From Pseudomonadota bacterium (lineage in GTDB: Bacteria > Pseudomonadota > Gammaproteobacteria > Burkholderiales > Thiobacillaceae), in NCBI GenBank assembly GCA_021836225.1, contig JAKBJA010000106.1, forward strand, positions 1 to 8,093: DNA of 8,093 bases, given 5' to 3'. Positions 1-7,794 of the stretch are shown here, in pieces; position 1 is the first letter of the stretch, and each line of letters starts with the position of its first letter. The notes beneath the pieces are model-generated. The model was not told the DNA's origin. It did not search any database and worked only from the letters and a program-made list of their open reading frames with translations. The position numbers and the translations under genes were made by a program.

Positions 1-205
1 CGGGGCAACCCGGCAGTGAGTTAATTCACATGAAATCGTGCTCATCCGGGTCGCTTGGGTGGGTGCTAAATCCAAGGCGACTCGGCGAAACCCAGCCTGT
101 TCGGCGGGCGTGGTCAAGCTTAAAGCACAAAAACACCGGACTAAGTATGTAGAACTGCCTGTAGAGGGCTTGCGGACGCGGGTTCGATTCCCGCCGGCTC
201 CACCA
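1..205 (+). ncRNA. ssrA: tmRNA (transfer-messenger RNA), 3' part, cut by the window start
   Basis: tmRNA rescues ribosomes stalled on broken mRNAs by acting first as a tRNA and then as a short mRNA that adds a degradation tag. The stretch from about 133 to 205 closely resembles the E. coli tmRNA 3' end: a GACTAAG...ATGTAG block, then GGACGCGGGTTCGATTCCCG, then the acceptor strand and an encoded CCA at 203-205. The T-arm is clear: stem GCGGG (178-182), loop TTCGATT (183-189), stem CCCGC (190-194). The 3' acceptor strand is 195-201 and the discriminator is A202. Bases 1-132 would be the pseudoknot region that follows the tag reading frame. The 5' acceptor strand and the tag codons lie before the window, so the tag peptide cannot be read. 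Short open frames across this region are spurious. The identification is firm; the 5' limit is outside view. Confidence 0.95.
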
Positions 206-210
206 ATCCC

Positions 211-242
211 AAACCCCAACCGGAAACGGTTGGGGTTTTTTT
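211..242 (+). terminator. Rho-independent terminator of ssrA
   Basis: A perfect 12-bp stem, AAACCCCAACCG (211-222) with CGGTTGGGGTTT (227-238), closes a GAAA tetraloop of the GNRA type. The T-run continues to 242. It starts six bases after the tmRNA CCA end, as expected for an ssrA terminator. Confidence 0.93.
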
Positions 243-310
243 ATTTGCTCTGCTGTCGCCACCCGCGTGTAATCACGTTCATCCTGAAGCCAAAAAAATC
301 GGGCGGCTTG

Positions 311-339
311 TTGCGAACCCTACCAATCACTGTTTTAAT
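311..339 (+). promoter_or_regulatory. Predicted sigma70-like promoter for the two small stress-type genes
   Basis: TTGCGA (311-316, four of six matches to TTGACA) is separated by exactly 17 bases from TTTAAT (334-339, five of six matches to TATAAT). A TGT just before the -10 gives an extended -10 (TGn). Transcription would begin near 346, leaving a leader of about 110 bases before the ATG at 456. It lies after the ssrA terminator, so these genes probably have their own transcript. No operator could be recognised. This is a prediction from sequence only. Confidence 0.55.
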
Positions 340-455
340 CGGACGCAGGGTGCCTTGAGAGAGCAGCGCCTGCTGTAATGAATGTGCCGCCCGAACAGCG
401 CGCAATTGACCCGAGTCACACTTGTTGCACCCCACCAGCCAGAGAGGAGCACGAC

Positions 456-743
456 ATGACTACAAAAGACAAATTTGTCCGCAAAATGCACGCCAAGCTC
501 GATCAGTGGAATGCCGAGATCGATACCTTGAAAGCAAAAGCCGATACCGCTGAAGCGGAAGCCCGCGCCGAATACCACAAGCAACTCGAGACTCTGCGCA
601 GCAAGCGCGATGATGCCCGCCACAAGCTGCACGAGCTCGAATCCGCCGGCGAAAACGCCTGGGAAGACCTGAAGGCCGGCGTCGAACTGGCGTGGGAATC
701 GGTCAGCGAGGCGGTGCGTTCCGCCACCTCTCGCTTCAAGTAA
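456..743 (+). CDS. Small coiled-coil protein, sll1863-like stress-response family
   Basis: This is a 95-residue, highly charged, soluble protein. Residues about 5-72 form one long predicted helix rich in Ala, Glu, Lys and Arg with heptad-like spacing, that is, a coiled coil. A shorter amphipathic helix follows (about 75-95) with two Ala-Trp pairs. There is no signal peptide, membrane segment or catalytic motif. Size and pattern resemble small proteins annotated as the sll1863 stress-response family, whose molecular role is not established to my knowledge. The ATG at 456 was chosen because AGAGAGGAG (441-449) sits six bases upstream. An in-frame ATG at 378 would add 26 residues that look unlike the helical protein and has no good ribosome-binding site. 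The ferritin-like gene follows after 52 bases and probably shares the promoter at 311-339. The gene is very likely real; the family name is less certain. Confidence 0.8.
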   Translation: MTTKDKFVRKMHAKLDQWNAEIDTLKAKADTAEAEARAEYHKQLETLRSKRDDARHKLHELESAGENAWEDLKAGVELAWESVSEAVRSATSRFK

Positions 744-795
744 GCTGAGCGCAGCACGCGTACAGATTTTTTCTTGGCAAATCAGGAGTAAACGC

Positions 796-1083
796 ATGGC
801 AAACGAGGGTTATCACGAGCCGATCGAAGAACTCAGCGCCGAAACGCGCGACATGCATCGGGCGATCATTTCTCTGATGGAGGAACTCGAAGCAGTGGAC
901 TGGTACAACCAGCGTGTGGATGCCTGCAAGGATCCGGAGTTGCGCGCCATCCTCAAGCACAACCGTGACGAGGAGAAGGAGCACGCCGCCATGGTGATGG
1001 AGTGGATTCGCCGGCATGACCCGAAGTTCGACAAGGAGCTGCGGGATTACCTGTTCACCGACAAGAAACTCGATCACGGCTGA
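796..1083 (+). CDS. Encapsulated-ferritin-like (EncFtn family) ferroxidase lacking an evident shell-targeting tail
   Basis: This 95-residue protein matches, from memory, the EncFtn family (Rhodospirillum rubrum prototype) nearly throughout its two-helix body: HRAI.S.MEELEAVDWY.QRVD, DPEL.AIL, HNRDEEKEHAAM and a YLFT segment. Such proteins oxidise Fe(II) at a site formed between subunits of a ring-shaped decamer and normally act inside an encapsulin nanocompartment. The site residues seem intact: Glu30, Glu60 and His63 correspond to Glu32, Glu62 and His65 of the R. rubrum protein, and Glu32 and Trp36 are also kept. The protein ends in LDHG soon after the YLFT segment, so the Gly/Ser-rich linker and GSLR-like peptide that dock cargo into the shell are missing. 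No shell gene is in the window. The start is supported by AGGAG (784-788), seven bases before the ATG. It may act free in the cytosol or use a shell encoded elsewhere. Confidence 0.92.
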   Translation: MANEGYHEPIEELSAETRDMHRAIISLMEELEAVDWYNQRVDACKDPELRAILKHNRDEEKEHAAMVMEWIRRHDPKFDKELRDYLFTDKKLDHG

Positions 1084-1390
1084 TTCCGTTCAGGCTCGGG
1101 TCGACGCGCGTCCTGGCTTTCACTGGAACGGACAGACCCAGGCGGCGTGCCCGGCCGGTATGCCGAAGATCGTCGACCCGGACGTTCCCTCGATGCCGGG
1201 GCTCTCCAAGCGCCCTCCCCCTGCCGCCCGCCGCGTATTCAGAGGCCATATTCACTCGGAACCAGCCTGATGTCTTCAGCGCATCCCCTGTCTACCCTTA
1301 CCAACAACCATGCGGCAGCACGAGCATGGTTGGCTGGGGTGGCCCTGCGTGTTGGACGCGAGGCCCTTTCGACTACAAAGGCGGCACTGC
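1084..1390. other. Gene-free stretch between the ferritin-like gene and the MgtC/DUF4010 gene
   Basis: This 307-base stretch holds no convincing gene. Short open frames exist in all phases, but they give Pro/Arg-rich peptides without recognisable motifs or good ribosome-binding sites. I looked for an encapsulin start or a cut-off cargo-loading tail (Gly/Ser linker plus a GSLR-like end) and saw neither. It does hold a 10-base palindrome GACGCGCGTC at 1103-1112 and a 9-bp inverted repeat at 1305-1332. No T-tract terminator for the ferritin-like gene is visible. The MgtC/DUF4010 promoter is probably here, but I could not identify one. Confidence 0.6.
1305..1332. repeat. 9-bp inverted repeat upstream of the MgtC/DUF4010 gene
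   Basis: CAACCATGC (1305-1313) and GCATGGTTG (1324-1332) are perfect inverted copies around a 10-base spacer. There is no following T-run, so it is not a standard terminator. It lies 58 bases before the chosen start of the next gene, so it could be a leader hairpin or an operator. It also overlaps the alternative ATG at 1310. The function is unknown and chance is possible. Confidence 0.4.
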
Positions 1391-2674
1391 ATGGATGAAC
1401 TAATCGCCTGGCTTCCCTCTGAACTGGCCCCGTTGCCGCGCTACGTGGTGGCGCTAGCGATCGGTTTACTGATGGGACTGGAGCGCGAGCGCAACCCGGC
1501 CGCGAAGGCGGGACTGCGGACCTTTGCGCTGACGGCGATGCTGGGAGTGCTGGCTGCGCATCTGGCGACGGAACTGGATGAGTTATGGCTGATTGCGGTA
1601 GGCCTGTTCCTGGTCGGCGCGATGATGATCGCGGCCTATCTGCACACGCCGCAACAACCGGAAGGCGACCCGGGGACGACGACGGTGGCGGCGCTGATGC
1701 TGTGCTACGGCCTGGGCGTATTGGTGTGGCACGACGAAATCCAGCTGGCGGTGATGCTGGGGATTGCAGCGACCATGCTGCTGTATTTCAAGCCCGAACT
1801 GCGCGGCTTCAGCCAGCGCATGAGCCGCCACGATTTGCTGTCGGTGCTGCAGTTCTCAGTGCTGGCGCTAATTGTCCTGCCGCTGCTGCCGAACCGAAAT
1901 TACGGCCCCTACGGTGCGCTCAATCCGCACCAGATCTGGTGGATGGTGGTGCTGATCGCAGGTGTGGGACTGGTGGGCTACGCCGCGCTAAGGCTGGTCG
2001 GGCAACAGCGCGGCGCTGTGATGCTGGGTCTGCTGGGCGGACTGGTGTCGTCCACCGCCACCACGTTGTCGTTCAGCCGCCATGCCCGCGCCAGCAGCGA
2101 GCTGATGCCGGTCGCGGTGACCGTCATCGTGCTGGCCAATCTGGTAGTGCTGGTGCGCCTGGGCGTACTGGCTGCCGTGCTGGCGCCCAGCGTGCTCTCG
2201 CAGCTGCTGCTGGTGCTGGTCGGCGGACTGATCGGCGGCGGGATTGGCGCGGCCTATGGCGTGCGCCGGCTCCGACCGCAGGGCGAGCTACCCCTGCTGG
2301 CGATGGGCAACCCCACCGAGCTGCGTACGGCATTCGGCTTCGGCCTGCTCTATGCAGTGGTGCTGCTGGCGGCTGCCTGGCTGTCCGACTGGCTGGGCAC
2401 GCGCGGACTGTATGCGGTAGCGCTGGTGTCGGGACTGACCGACGTTGATGCCATCACGCTGTCCAGCCTGCGGCTGCACAATCTAGGCAAGCTATCGGTA
2501 TCGGTGGCGGTCAACGTCATCGTGCTTGCCGTGATGGCCAATCTGCTCTTCAAGTCGGTGCTCACCCTGACGATAGGCGGCTGGCACATGGCGCGCCATG
2601 CCATCGCAGGCATGGCGACCGTGGGGCTGGGGATGGGGGTGGCCTGGGCTATAATTCGCAGTTTTTCCGCCTGA
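1391..2674 (+). CDS. MgtC/SapB-DUF4010 family inner-membrane protein
   Basis: This is a 427-residue, very hydrophobic protein with roughly ten or more predicted membrane segments. The N-terminal part has the MgtC/SapB signature: [11 protein letters not shown] around residues 25-35, then GLRTF at 41-45. The C-terminal part has the DUF4010 pattern: [16 protein letters not shown] from residue 307 and [12 protein letters not shown] from residue 347, where the two Asp are polar residues in a membrane context. MgtC proteins are linked to magnesium homeostasis and modulation of ATP synthase in pathogens. For the MgtC-DUF4010 fusion the substrate is not established, and a transport role is only inference. 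The ATG at 1391 was chosen because the family sequence begins there and AAGG lies about ten bases upstream. An in-frame ATG at 1310 would add 27 residues unlike the family and falls inside an inverted repeat. prfB starts 15 bases after the stop. Confidence 0.85.
   Translation: MDELIAWLPSELAPLPRYVVALAIGLLMGLERERNPAAKAGLRTFALTAMLGVLAAHLATELDELWLIAVGLFLVGAMMIAAYLHTPQQPEGDPGTTTVAALMLCYGLGVLVWHDEIQLAVMLGIAATMLLYFKPELRGFSQRMSRHDLLSVLQFSVLALIVLPLLPNRNYGPYGALNPHQIWWMVVLIAGVGLVGYAALRLVGQQRGAVMLGLLGGLVSSTATTLSFSRHARASSELMPVAVTVIVLANLVVLVRLGVLAAVLAPSVLSQLLLVLVGGLIGGGIGAAYGVRRLRPQGELPLLAMGNPTELRTAFGFGLLYAVVLLAAAWLSDWLGTRGLYAVALVSGLTDVDAITLSSLRLHNLGKLSVSVAVNVIVLAVMANLLFKSVLTLTIGGWHMARHAIAGMATVGLGMGVAWAIIRSFSA
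2650..2655 (+). promoter_or_regulatory. Possible -10 element for prfB inside the end of the preceding gene
   Basis: A perfect TATAAT lies across the Ala-Ile-Ile codons near the C-terminus of the MgtC/DUF4010 gene, 35 bases before the prfB ATG. It uses the ATA isoleucine codon, rare in such GC-rich DNA, which hints that the bases are kept for another reason. No TTGACA-like -35 is present at 16-18 bases, so it is tentative. A start near 2662 would give a leader of about 28 bases. Confidence 0.4.
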
Positions 2675-2689
2675 TTACCGAGCACAAAT

Positions 2690-3794
2690 ATGGAAGCCGA
2701 AAGCCTCAACCAGATCGAATCCAAACTCGCCGACCTGGGCGACCGTGCCACCCAACTCAGGGGGTTTCTTTGACTACGCGGTAAAAAAAGACCGCCTGGA
2801 AGAAGTCACCCGCCTGTCCGAAGCGCCGGACTTCTGGAACGATGCCGCCCGCGCCCAGGAACTCGGGCGTGAACGCAAGTCGCTGGAAGACGTGGTGCTG
2901 GTGCTCGACCGCGTTTCGTCGGGCCTCAAGGATGCGGGCGAATTGTTCGAGATGGCGCGCGAGGAGAACGACGACGACACGCTCGCCGCGGTGCAGGCCG
3001 ACATCGAGGGCATCGAGAAGGACGTCTCCACCCTGGAATTCCGCCGCATGTTCAACAACCCGGCCGACCCCAGCAACTGCTTCGTCGACATCCAGGCCGG
3101 CGCCGGCGGCACCGAGGCCTGCGACTGGGCCTCGATGCTGCTGCGGCAGTACCTGAAATACGCCGAACGCAAGGGCTTCAAGGCCGAGTTGCTGGAAGAA
3201 TCCGAGGGCGACGTCGCCGGCATCAAGTCCGCCTCGATCAAGATCGAGGGCGACTACGCCTACGGCACCCTGCGCACCGAAACCGGCGTCCATCGCCTGG
3301 TGCGCAAGTCACCGTTCGACTCGTCCGGCGGGCGCCATACCAGCTTCGCCAGCGTGTTCGTCTACCCGGAAGTCGACGATTCGATCGAGGTGGACATCAA
3401 CCCGGCCGACCTGCGCGTCGACACCTACCGCGCGTCCGGCGCCGGCGGCCAGCACATCAACAAGACCGACTCGGCGGTGCGCATCACCCACCTGCCCACC
3501 AACATCGTAGTGCAGTGCCAGAACGACCGCTCGCAGCACAAGAACCGCGCCGAGGCGATGTCGATGCTGAAGTCGAAGCTGTACGAAGCCGAACTCAGGA
3601 AGCGCCAGGCCGAGCAGGACAAGCTCGAGGCCGGCAAGTCGGATGTGGGCTGGGGCCACCAGATCCGCAGCTATGTGCTCGACCAGTCGCGCATCAAGGA
3701 CCTGCGCACCAACGTCGAAGCCTCGAACACGCAGAAGGTGCTCGACGGCGACCTCGACATGTTCATCGAGGCGAGCCTGAAACAGGGCGTGTAA
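2690..3794 (+). CDS. prfB: Peptide chain release factor 2 (RF2), read through a programmed +1 frameshift
   Basis: RF2 recognises UGA and UAA in the ribosomal A site and triggers release of the finished protein. The gene is in two frames: codons 1-27 run from the ATG at 2690 to a CTT, then an in-frame TGA (2771-2773). Reading resumes at GAC (2772) and continues to the stop at 3792-3794. The joined product is 367 residues, against 365 in E. coli. The stop-codon recognition tripeptide Ser-Pro-Phe is at about 207-209. The peptidyl-transferase GGQ motif is at 252-254 in [19 protein letters not shown], followed by the conserved [16 protein letters not shown] block. A simple gene finder would begin in the second frame and miss the first 27 codons. 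The ribosome-binding site is weak. recQ converges on it 16 bases downstream, and lysS, its usual partner, lies beyond recQ. The gene appears intact. Confidence 0.97.
2758..2774 (+). promoter_or_regulatory. Programmed +1 frameshift site of prfB
   Basis: The bases read AGG GGG TTT CTT TGA C. An internal Shine-Dalgarno-like AGGGGG (2758-2763) sits three bases before the slippery CTT (2768-2770), next to the in-frame TGA (2771-2773) and a C at 2774. In E. coli the element is AGGGGGTATCTTTGAC, so only one spacer base differs. By the established mechanism, low RF2 slows termination at the UGA and favours slippage to the +1 frame, so RF2 controls its own level. Confidence 0.96.
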
Positions 3795-3800
3795 CCGACA

Positions 3801-3820
3801 GGAGGGCTGCTCAGCCCTCC
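3801..3820. terminator. Stem-loop at the prfB/recQ convergence
   Basis: GGAGGGCTG (3801-3809) and CAGCCCTCC (3812-3820) are perfect inverted arms with CT between them; in RNA this would be an 8-bp GC-rich stem with a GCTC loop. It begins six bases after the prfB stop and contains the recQ stop codon (3811-3813, minus strand). Neither side has a T-run, so it is not a classical intrinsic terminator. It may instead block read-through or protect the 3' ends of both transcripts. Confidence 0.5.
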
Positions 3821-5610
3821 GCCACCACCGCCAGCACGGCCTCGCCGTAGGCTTCCAGCTTCTTCGTTCCCAGCCCCGAGATCTCGCCCAGTTCCGCCAG
3901 CGTGGCGGGCCGGCGCGCGGCGATTTCGCGCAGCGTGGCGTCATGCAGGATGACGTATGCGGGGACCCCCTTTTCGTTGGCAGTTTCGCGACGCCAGGCG
4001 CGCAGGGACAGAAACAGCGGATCCTCGTCGTTGTGGACGCCTTCGCCTGAACTCGGCGCAAAGCGCGATTTCCTGCTGCGCGCAGGGCGCGCTTCGATGG
4101 CGCGCAGCATGACGGTCTCCTCGCCTTTCAGTACCGGCCGCGCGGCTTCGGAGAGTTTCAACGCGCCATAGGCGGTGTGGTCCACCTCAAGCAGGCCGCG
4201 CACGACCAACTGCCGCAGCACGGCGCGCCAGACCTTGTCGGTCTGGCTGGCGCCGATGCCGAACACGCTCAACTGGTTGTGGCCGAATCGGTCGATCTTC
4301 TCGGTGGTCTTGCCGAGCAGCACATCGAGCACATGGCCGGCGCCGAAGCGTTGGCCGGTACGGTAGATGGCGGAGAGCAGCTTTTGTGCGGCTTCGGTGC
4401 CGTCCCACAATGTCGGCGGGTTCAAGCAGACATCGCAGTTGCCACAGGGCTGGCTGGCTTCGCCGAAATAGGAGAGCAAGGCAACGCGGCGGCAACTGGC
4501 CGCTTCGCACAGGCCGACCAGGGCGTCGAGTTTGGCGTGGCCGACGCGCTTGTGGGCGTCCTCGGCCTCGCCCTCGTCGATGAAGCGGCGCTGCGTGACG
4601 ACGTCCTGCAAGCCCCACGCCATCCACGCCTCAGCGGGCTCGCCGTCGCGCCCGGCGCGGCCGGTTTCCTGGTAGTAGCCCTCGACCGAGCGCGGCAGGT
4701 CCAGGTGCGCGACGAAGCGTACGTCGGGCTTGTCGATGCCCATGCCGAACGCCAGCGTGGCGACCATGACGACGCCGTCCTCGCGCAGGAATCTTTCCTG
4801 ATGGCGGCGGCGCGTTTCGTTGTCCATGCCGCCGTGATACGCCAGCGCGGTGAAGCCGGCCTGCTTGAGCGCGTCGGCGGTTTCCTCGACCTTCTTGCGC
4901 GTGCTGCAATAGACGATGCCGGCTCCGCCCTTGTGCTCGCCCAGGAAATCCAGCAACTGGCGTCGCGGCTCGGATTTTTCAGCAATGCGGTAGCGGATGT
5001 TGGGGCGGTCAAAGCTGGCGACGAACACGCGCGCGGCGCCGAGATCGAGCCGGGTGAGTATTTCGGCGCGCGTCGCGGTGTCGGCGGTGGCGGTGAGCGC
5101 GATGCGCGGGACGTCGGGAAAACGCTCGTGCAGGGTGGAGAGGCCGAGGTATTCCGGGCGGAAGTCATGCCCCCATTGCGACACGCAATGCGCCTCGTCG
5201 ATGGCGAAAAGGGCGACGCGGGCCTGTTCGAGCAGGCTCTGGAAACGCGGGGTGAGCAGGCGTTCAGGGGCGACATACAGCAGCTTTAACTGTCCTGAAA
5301 CGAAGTCGCGTTCGACCTGCATCGCCGCCGCGCCGTCGAGGCTGGAATTCAGGAACGCAGCCGCGATGCCGAGCTCCTGCAGCGCCGCGACCTGGTCCTG
5401 CATCAGCGCGATCAGCGGCGACACCACCACCGCGCAGCCCTCGCGCAGCAGCGCGGGAATCTGGAAGCACAGCGACTTGCCGCCGCCGGTGGGCATCAGC
5501 ACCAGCGCGTCCCCCCCCGCGGCAACGGTGTCGACGATGGCCGCCTGCTCGCCGCGGAATGCGGGGTAGCCGAAGACGCGGTTGAGCAGGCTTAAGGGGG
5601 TATCAGGCAT
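3811..5610 (-). CDS. recQ: ATP-dependent DNA helicase RecQ
   Basis: RecQ is a 3'-5' DNA helicase used in recombination repair (RecF pathway) and in restarting stalled forks. The 599-residue product matches the usual length (609 in E. coli) and domain order. It has the motif 0 glutamine (FRGEQ, Gln22), Walker A MPTGGGKS (39-46, Lys45) and DEAH (138-141), followed by the aromatic-rich loop after HCVSQWGHDFRP. Helicase motif VI, TGRAGRDGE, comes next. A zinc site has Cys373, Cys389, Cys392 and Cys395 (CRR...PCGNCDVC). A winged-helix region follows, then an HRDC domain from about 527 to the end. The ATG at 5610 gives the family N-terminus (MPDTPLSLLNRVFGYPAFR), although its ribosome-binding site is weak. 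The frame stays open upstream to 5835, so starts at 5730 or 5835 cannot be excluded. An 8-G run encodes residues just before Walker A. It lies antisense between prfB and lysS. Confidence 0.96.
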   Translation of the reverse strand: MPDTPLSLLNRVFGYPAFRGEQAAIVDTVAAGGDALVLMPTGGGKSLCFQIPALLREGCAVVVSPLIALMQDQVAALQELGIAAAFLNSSLDGAAAMQVERDFVSGQLKLLYVAPERLLTPRFQSLLEQARVALFAIDEAHCVSQWGHDFRPEYLGLSTLHERFPDVPRIALTATADTATRAEILTRLDLGAARVFVASFDRPNIRYRIAEKSEPRRQLLDFLGEHKGGAGIVYCSTRKKVEETADALKQAGFTALAYHGGMDNETRRRHQERFLREDGVVMVATLAFGMGIDKPDVRFVAHLDLPRSVEGYYQETGRAGRDGEPAEAWMAWGLQDVVTQRRFIDEGEAEDAHKRVGHAKLDALVGLCEAASCRRVALLSYFGEASQPCGNCDVCLNPPTLWDGTEAAQKLLSAIYRTGQRFGAGHVLDVLLGKTTEKIDRFGHNQLSVFGIGASQTDKVWRAVLRQLVVRGLLEVDHTAYGALKLSEAARPVLKGEETVMLRAIEARPARSRKSRFAPSSGEGVHNDEDPLFLSLRAWRRETANEKGVPAYVILHDATLREIAARRPATLAELGEISGLGTKKLEAYGEAVLAVVAEG

Positions 5611-5834
5611 GGGAAACAGGTGGGTGGACGGGGCGATTCCGGCCCTAGCGGTCCGGAATCGGTGGATCACATCGGATATAATTTTGTCACGTTTTGCGCG
5701 GTTCTTTGATCCAACCCAAGGTTTTGTCATAAAGATCCCGACCATACGCGAATCTGCGAGGGTCTGCCGCGCCCTGACTGAATGTTTGCCGATCGTCCCC
5801 GGCCTCTGCACTCTACCTTTTTCTGGTCCTGACA
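5611..5834. other. Divergent intergenic region between recQ and lysS
   Basis: This 224-base region should hold the promoters of both recQ (leftward) and lysS (rightward). It is AT-richer than its surroundings in 5670-5735. It holds a TATAAT at 5677-5682 on the plus strand and two direct copies of TTTTGTCA (5682-5689 and 5722-5729), 40 bases apart start to start, close to four helical turns. I see no T-box or lysine riboswitch signature ahead of lysS, and no terminator. The minus-strand frame of recQ is open throughout, which is probably accidental. Confidence 0.55.
5677..5682 (+). promoter_or_regulatory. Possible -10 element of the lysS promoter
   Basis: A perfect TATAAT on the plus strand in an AT-rich patch. 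The 16-18-base upstream window holds only weak -35 matches (CGGAAT region). Transcription would begin near 5689 and give a lysS leader of about 145 bases. lysS needs its own promoter here because recQ separates it from prfB, which makes the site plausible. It remains unproven. Confidence 0.35.
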
Positions 5835-7340
<1,506 letters not shown>

Positions 7341-7350
7341 TCCCTTCGCC

Positions 7351-7701
7351 ATGGGGCAATACGCGTTCAGGATTTTTCTGTCTGCGCTGATCCTCGTCGC
7401 GGTTGCCGAAATGGCCAAGCGCAGCACCTTCTGGGCTGCGGCGCTGGCCTCGCTGCCGCTCGTCTCGCTGCTGGCGTTTGTCTGGCTGTATCTCGATACC
7501 GGCGACGTGCAGAAGGTCGCCGCGCTTTCCAGCGGCATCTTCTGGCTGGTGCTGCCCTCGTTGCTGCTGTTCGTGCTGTTGCCGCTGCTGCTGCGCAATG
7601 GCCTGGGGTTCTGGCTCAGCCTCGCCGTCTCCAGCGCCGCCACCGCGCTGGCCTACCTGGGCACGATCAAGCTGCTCGCCAAGTTCGGCATCCGCCTGTA
7701 A
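7351..7701 (+). CDS. Small four-helix membrane protein, DUF3147 family
   Basis: This 116-residue protein has four hydrophobic segments at about 5-20, 27-48, 61-81 and 86-110, joined by short loops. Conserved-looking features are the EMAKRST loop (20-26), ASLPLVSLLAFVWLYLDTGDV (33-53) and FWLVLPSLLLF (64-74), which match small proteins I remember as DUF3147. The function of the family is unknown to me. There is no signal for export beyond the membrane segments and no catalytic motif. The ATG lies 10 bases after the lysS stop, and a GAGGG at the end of lysS may serve as a distant ribosome-binding site, so co-transcription with lysS is likely. Hydrophobic Leu/Ala-rich composition limits how far similarity alone can be trusted, but the motif order supports the family. 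Confidence 0.8.
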   Translation: MGQYAFRIFLSALILVAVAEMAKRSTFWAAALASLPLVSLLAFVWLYLDTGDVQKVAALSSGIFWLVLPSLLLFVLLPLLLRNGLGFWLSLAVSSAATALAYLGTIKLLAKFGIRL

Positions 7702-7740
7702 GGCGAGCCCGGGGCGGGATCAGCCGTGATGCGCTTCCGG

Positions 7741-7746
7741 TAAAAT
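7741..7746 (+). promoter_or_regulatory. Possible -10 element for acnA
   Basis: TAAAAT (five of six matches to TATAAT) lies 54 bases before the acnA ATG, in the 93-base gap after the DUF3147-type gene. No good -35 is present at 16-18 bases. The surrounding CCGGGGC (7709-7715) and GCCCCGG (7749-7755) could pair across a 33-base loop, which might matter for termination or regulation, but this is speculative. Confidence 0.3.
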
Positions 7747-7794
7747 CAGCCCCGGCCATTTTCAACTTTAATTATTTTCGCGAGTCACACCATC

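Noticed and set aside
38..358. Open frames on both strands across the first 440 bases
   Set aside because: They overlie the tmRNA 3' end and its terminator, have no ribosome-binding sites and encode no recognisable motif.
206..455. Genomic island or prophage inserted at the ssrA 3' end
   Set aside because: The ssrA 3' end is a common integration target, but there is no integrase after it, I saw no second copy of the 3' end in the window, and the following genes look chromosomal.
1310..1390. Upstream start for the MgtC/DUF4010 gene at 1310
   Set aside because: The extra 27 residues are unlike the family, there is no ribosome-binding site, and the ATG is inside an inverted repeat.
1585..2448. 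287-codon second plus-strand frame inside the MgtC/DUF4010 gene
   Set aside because: An Arg/Ala/Gly-rich out-of-frame translation; the overlapping frame gives a coherent membrane protein with family motifs.
2745..2771. prfB starting in the second frame at the ATG-like codon near 2745
   Set aside because: That start ignores the frameshift element; the conserved N-terminus begins at 2690 in the other frame and joins at CTT-TGA.
3309..4061. 250-codon minus-strand frame across the prfB 3' end and the recQ 3' end
   Set aside because: It is out of frame with recQ and antisense to the GGQ region of prfB; the sequence has no motif.
4177..5289. 370-codon open frame on the plus strand
   Set aside because: It lies wholly antisense to recQ, whose motifs are intact, and has no recognisable domain.
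5611..5834. Riboswitch or T-box leader for lysS
   Set aside because: No T-box motif, lysine riboswitch signature or terminator hairpin with T-run is visible in the leader.
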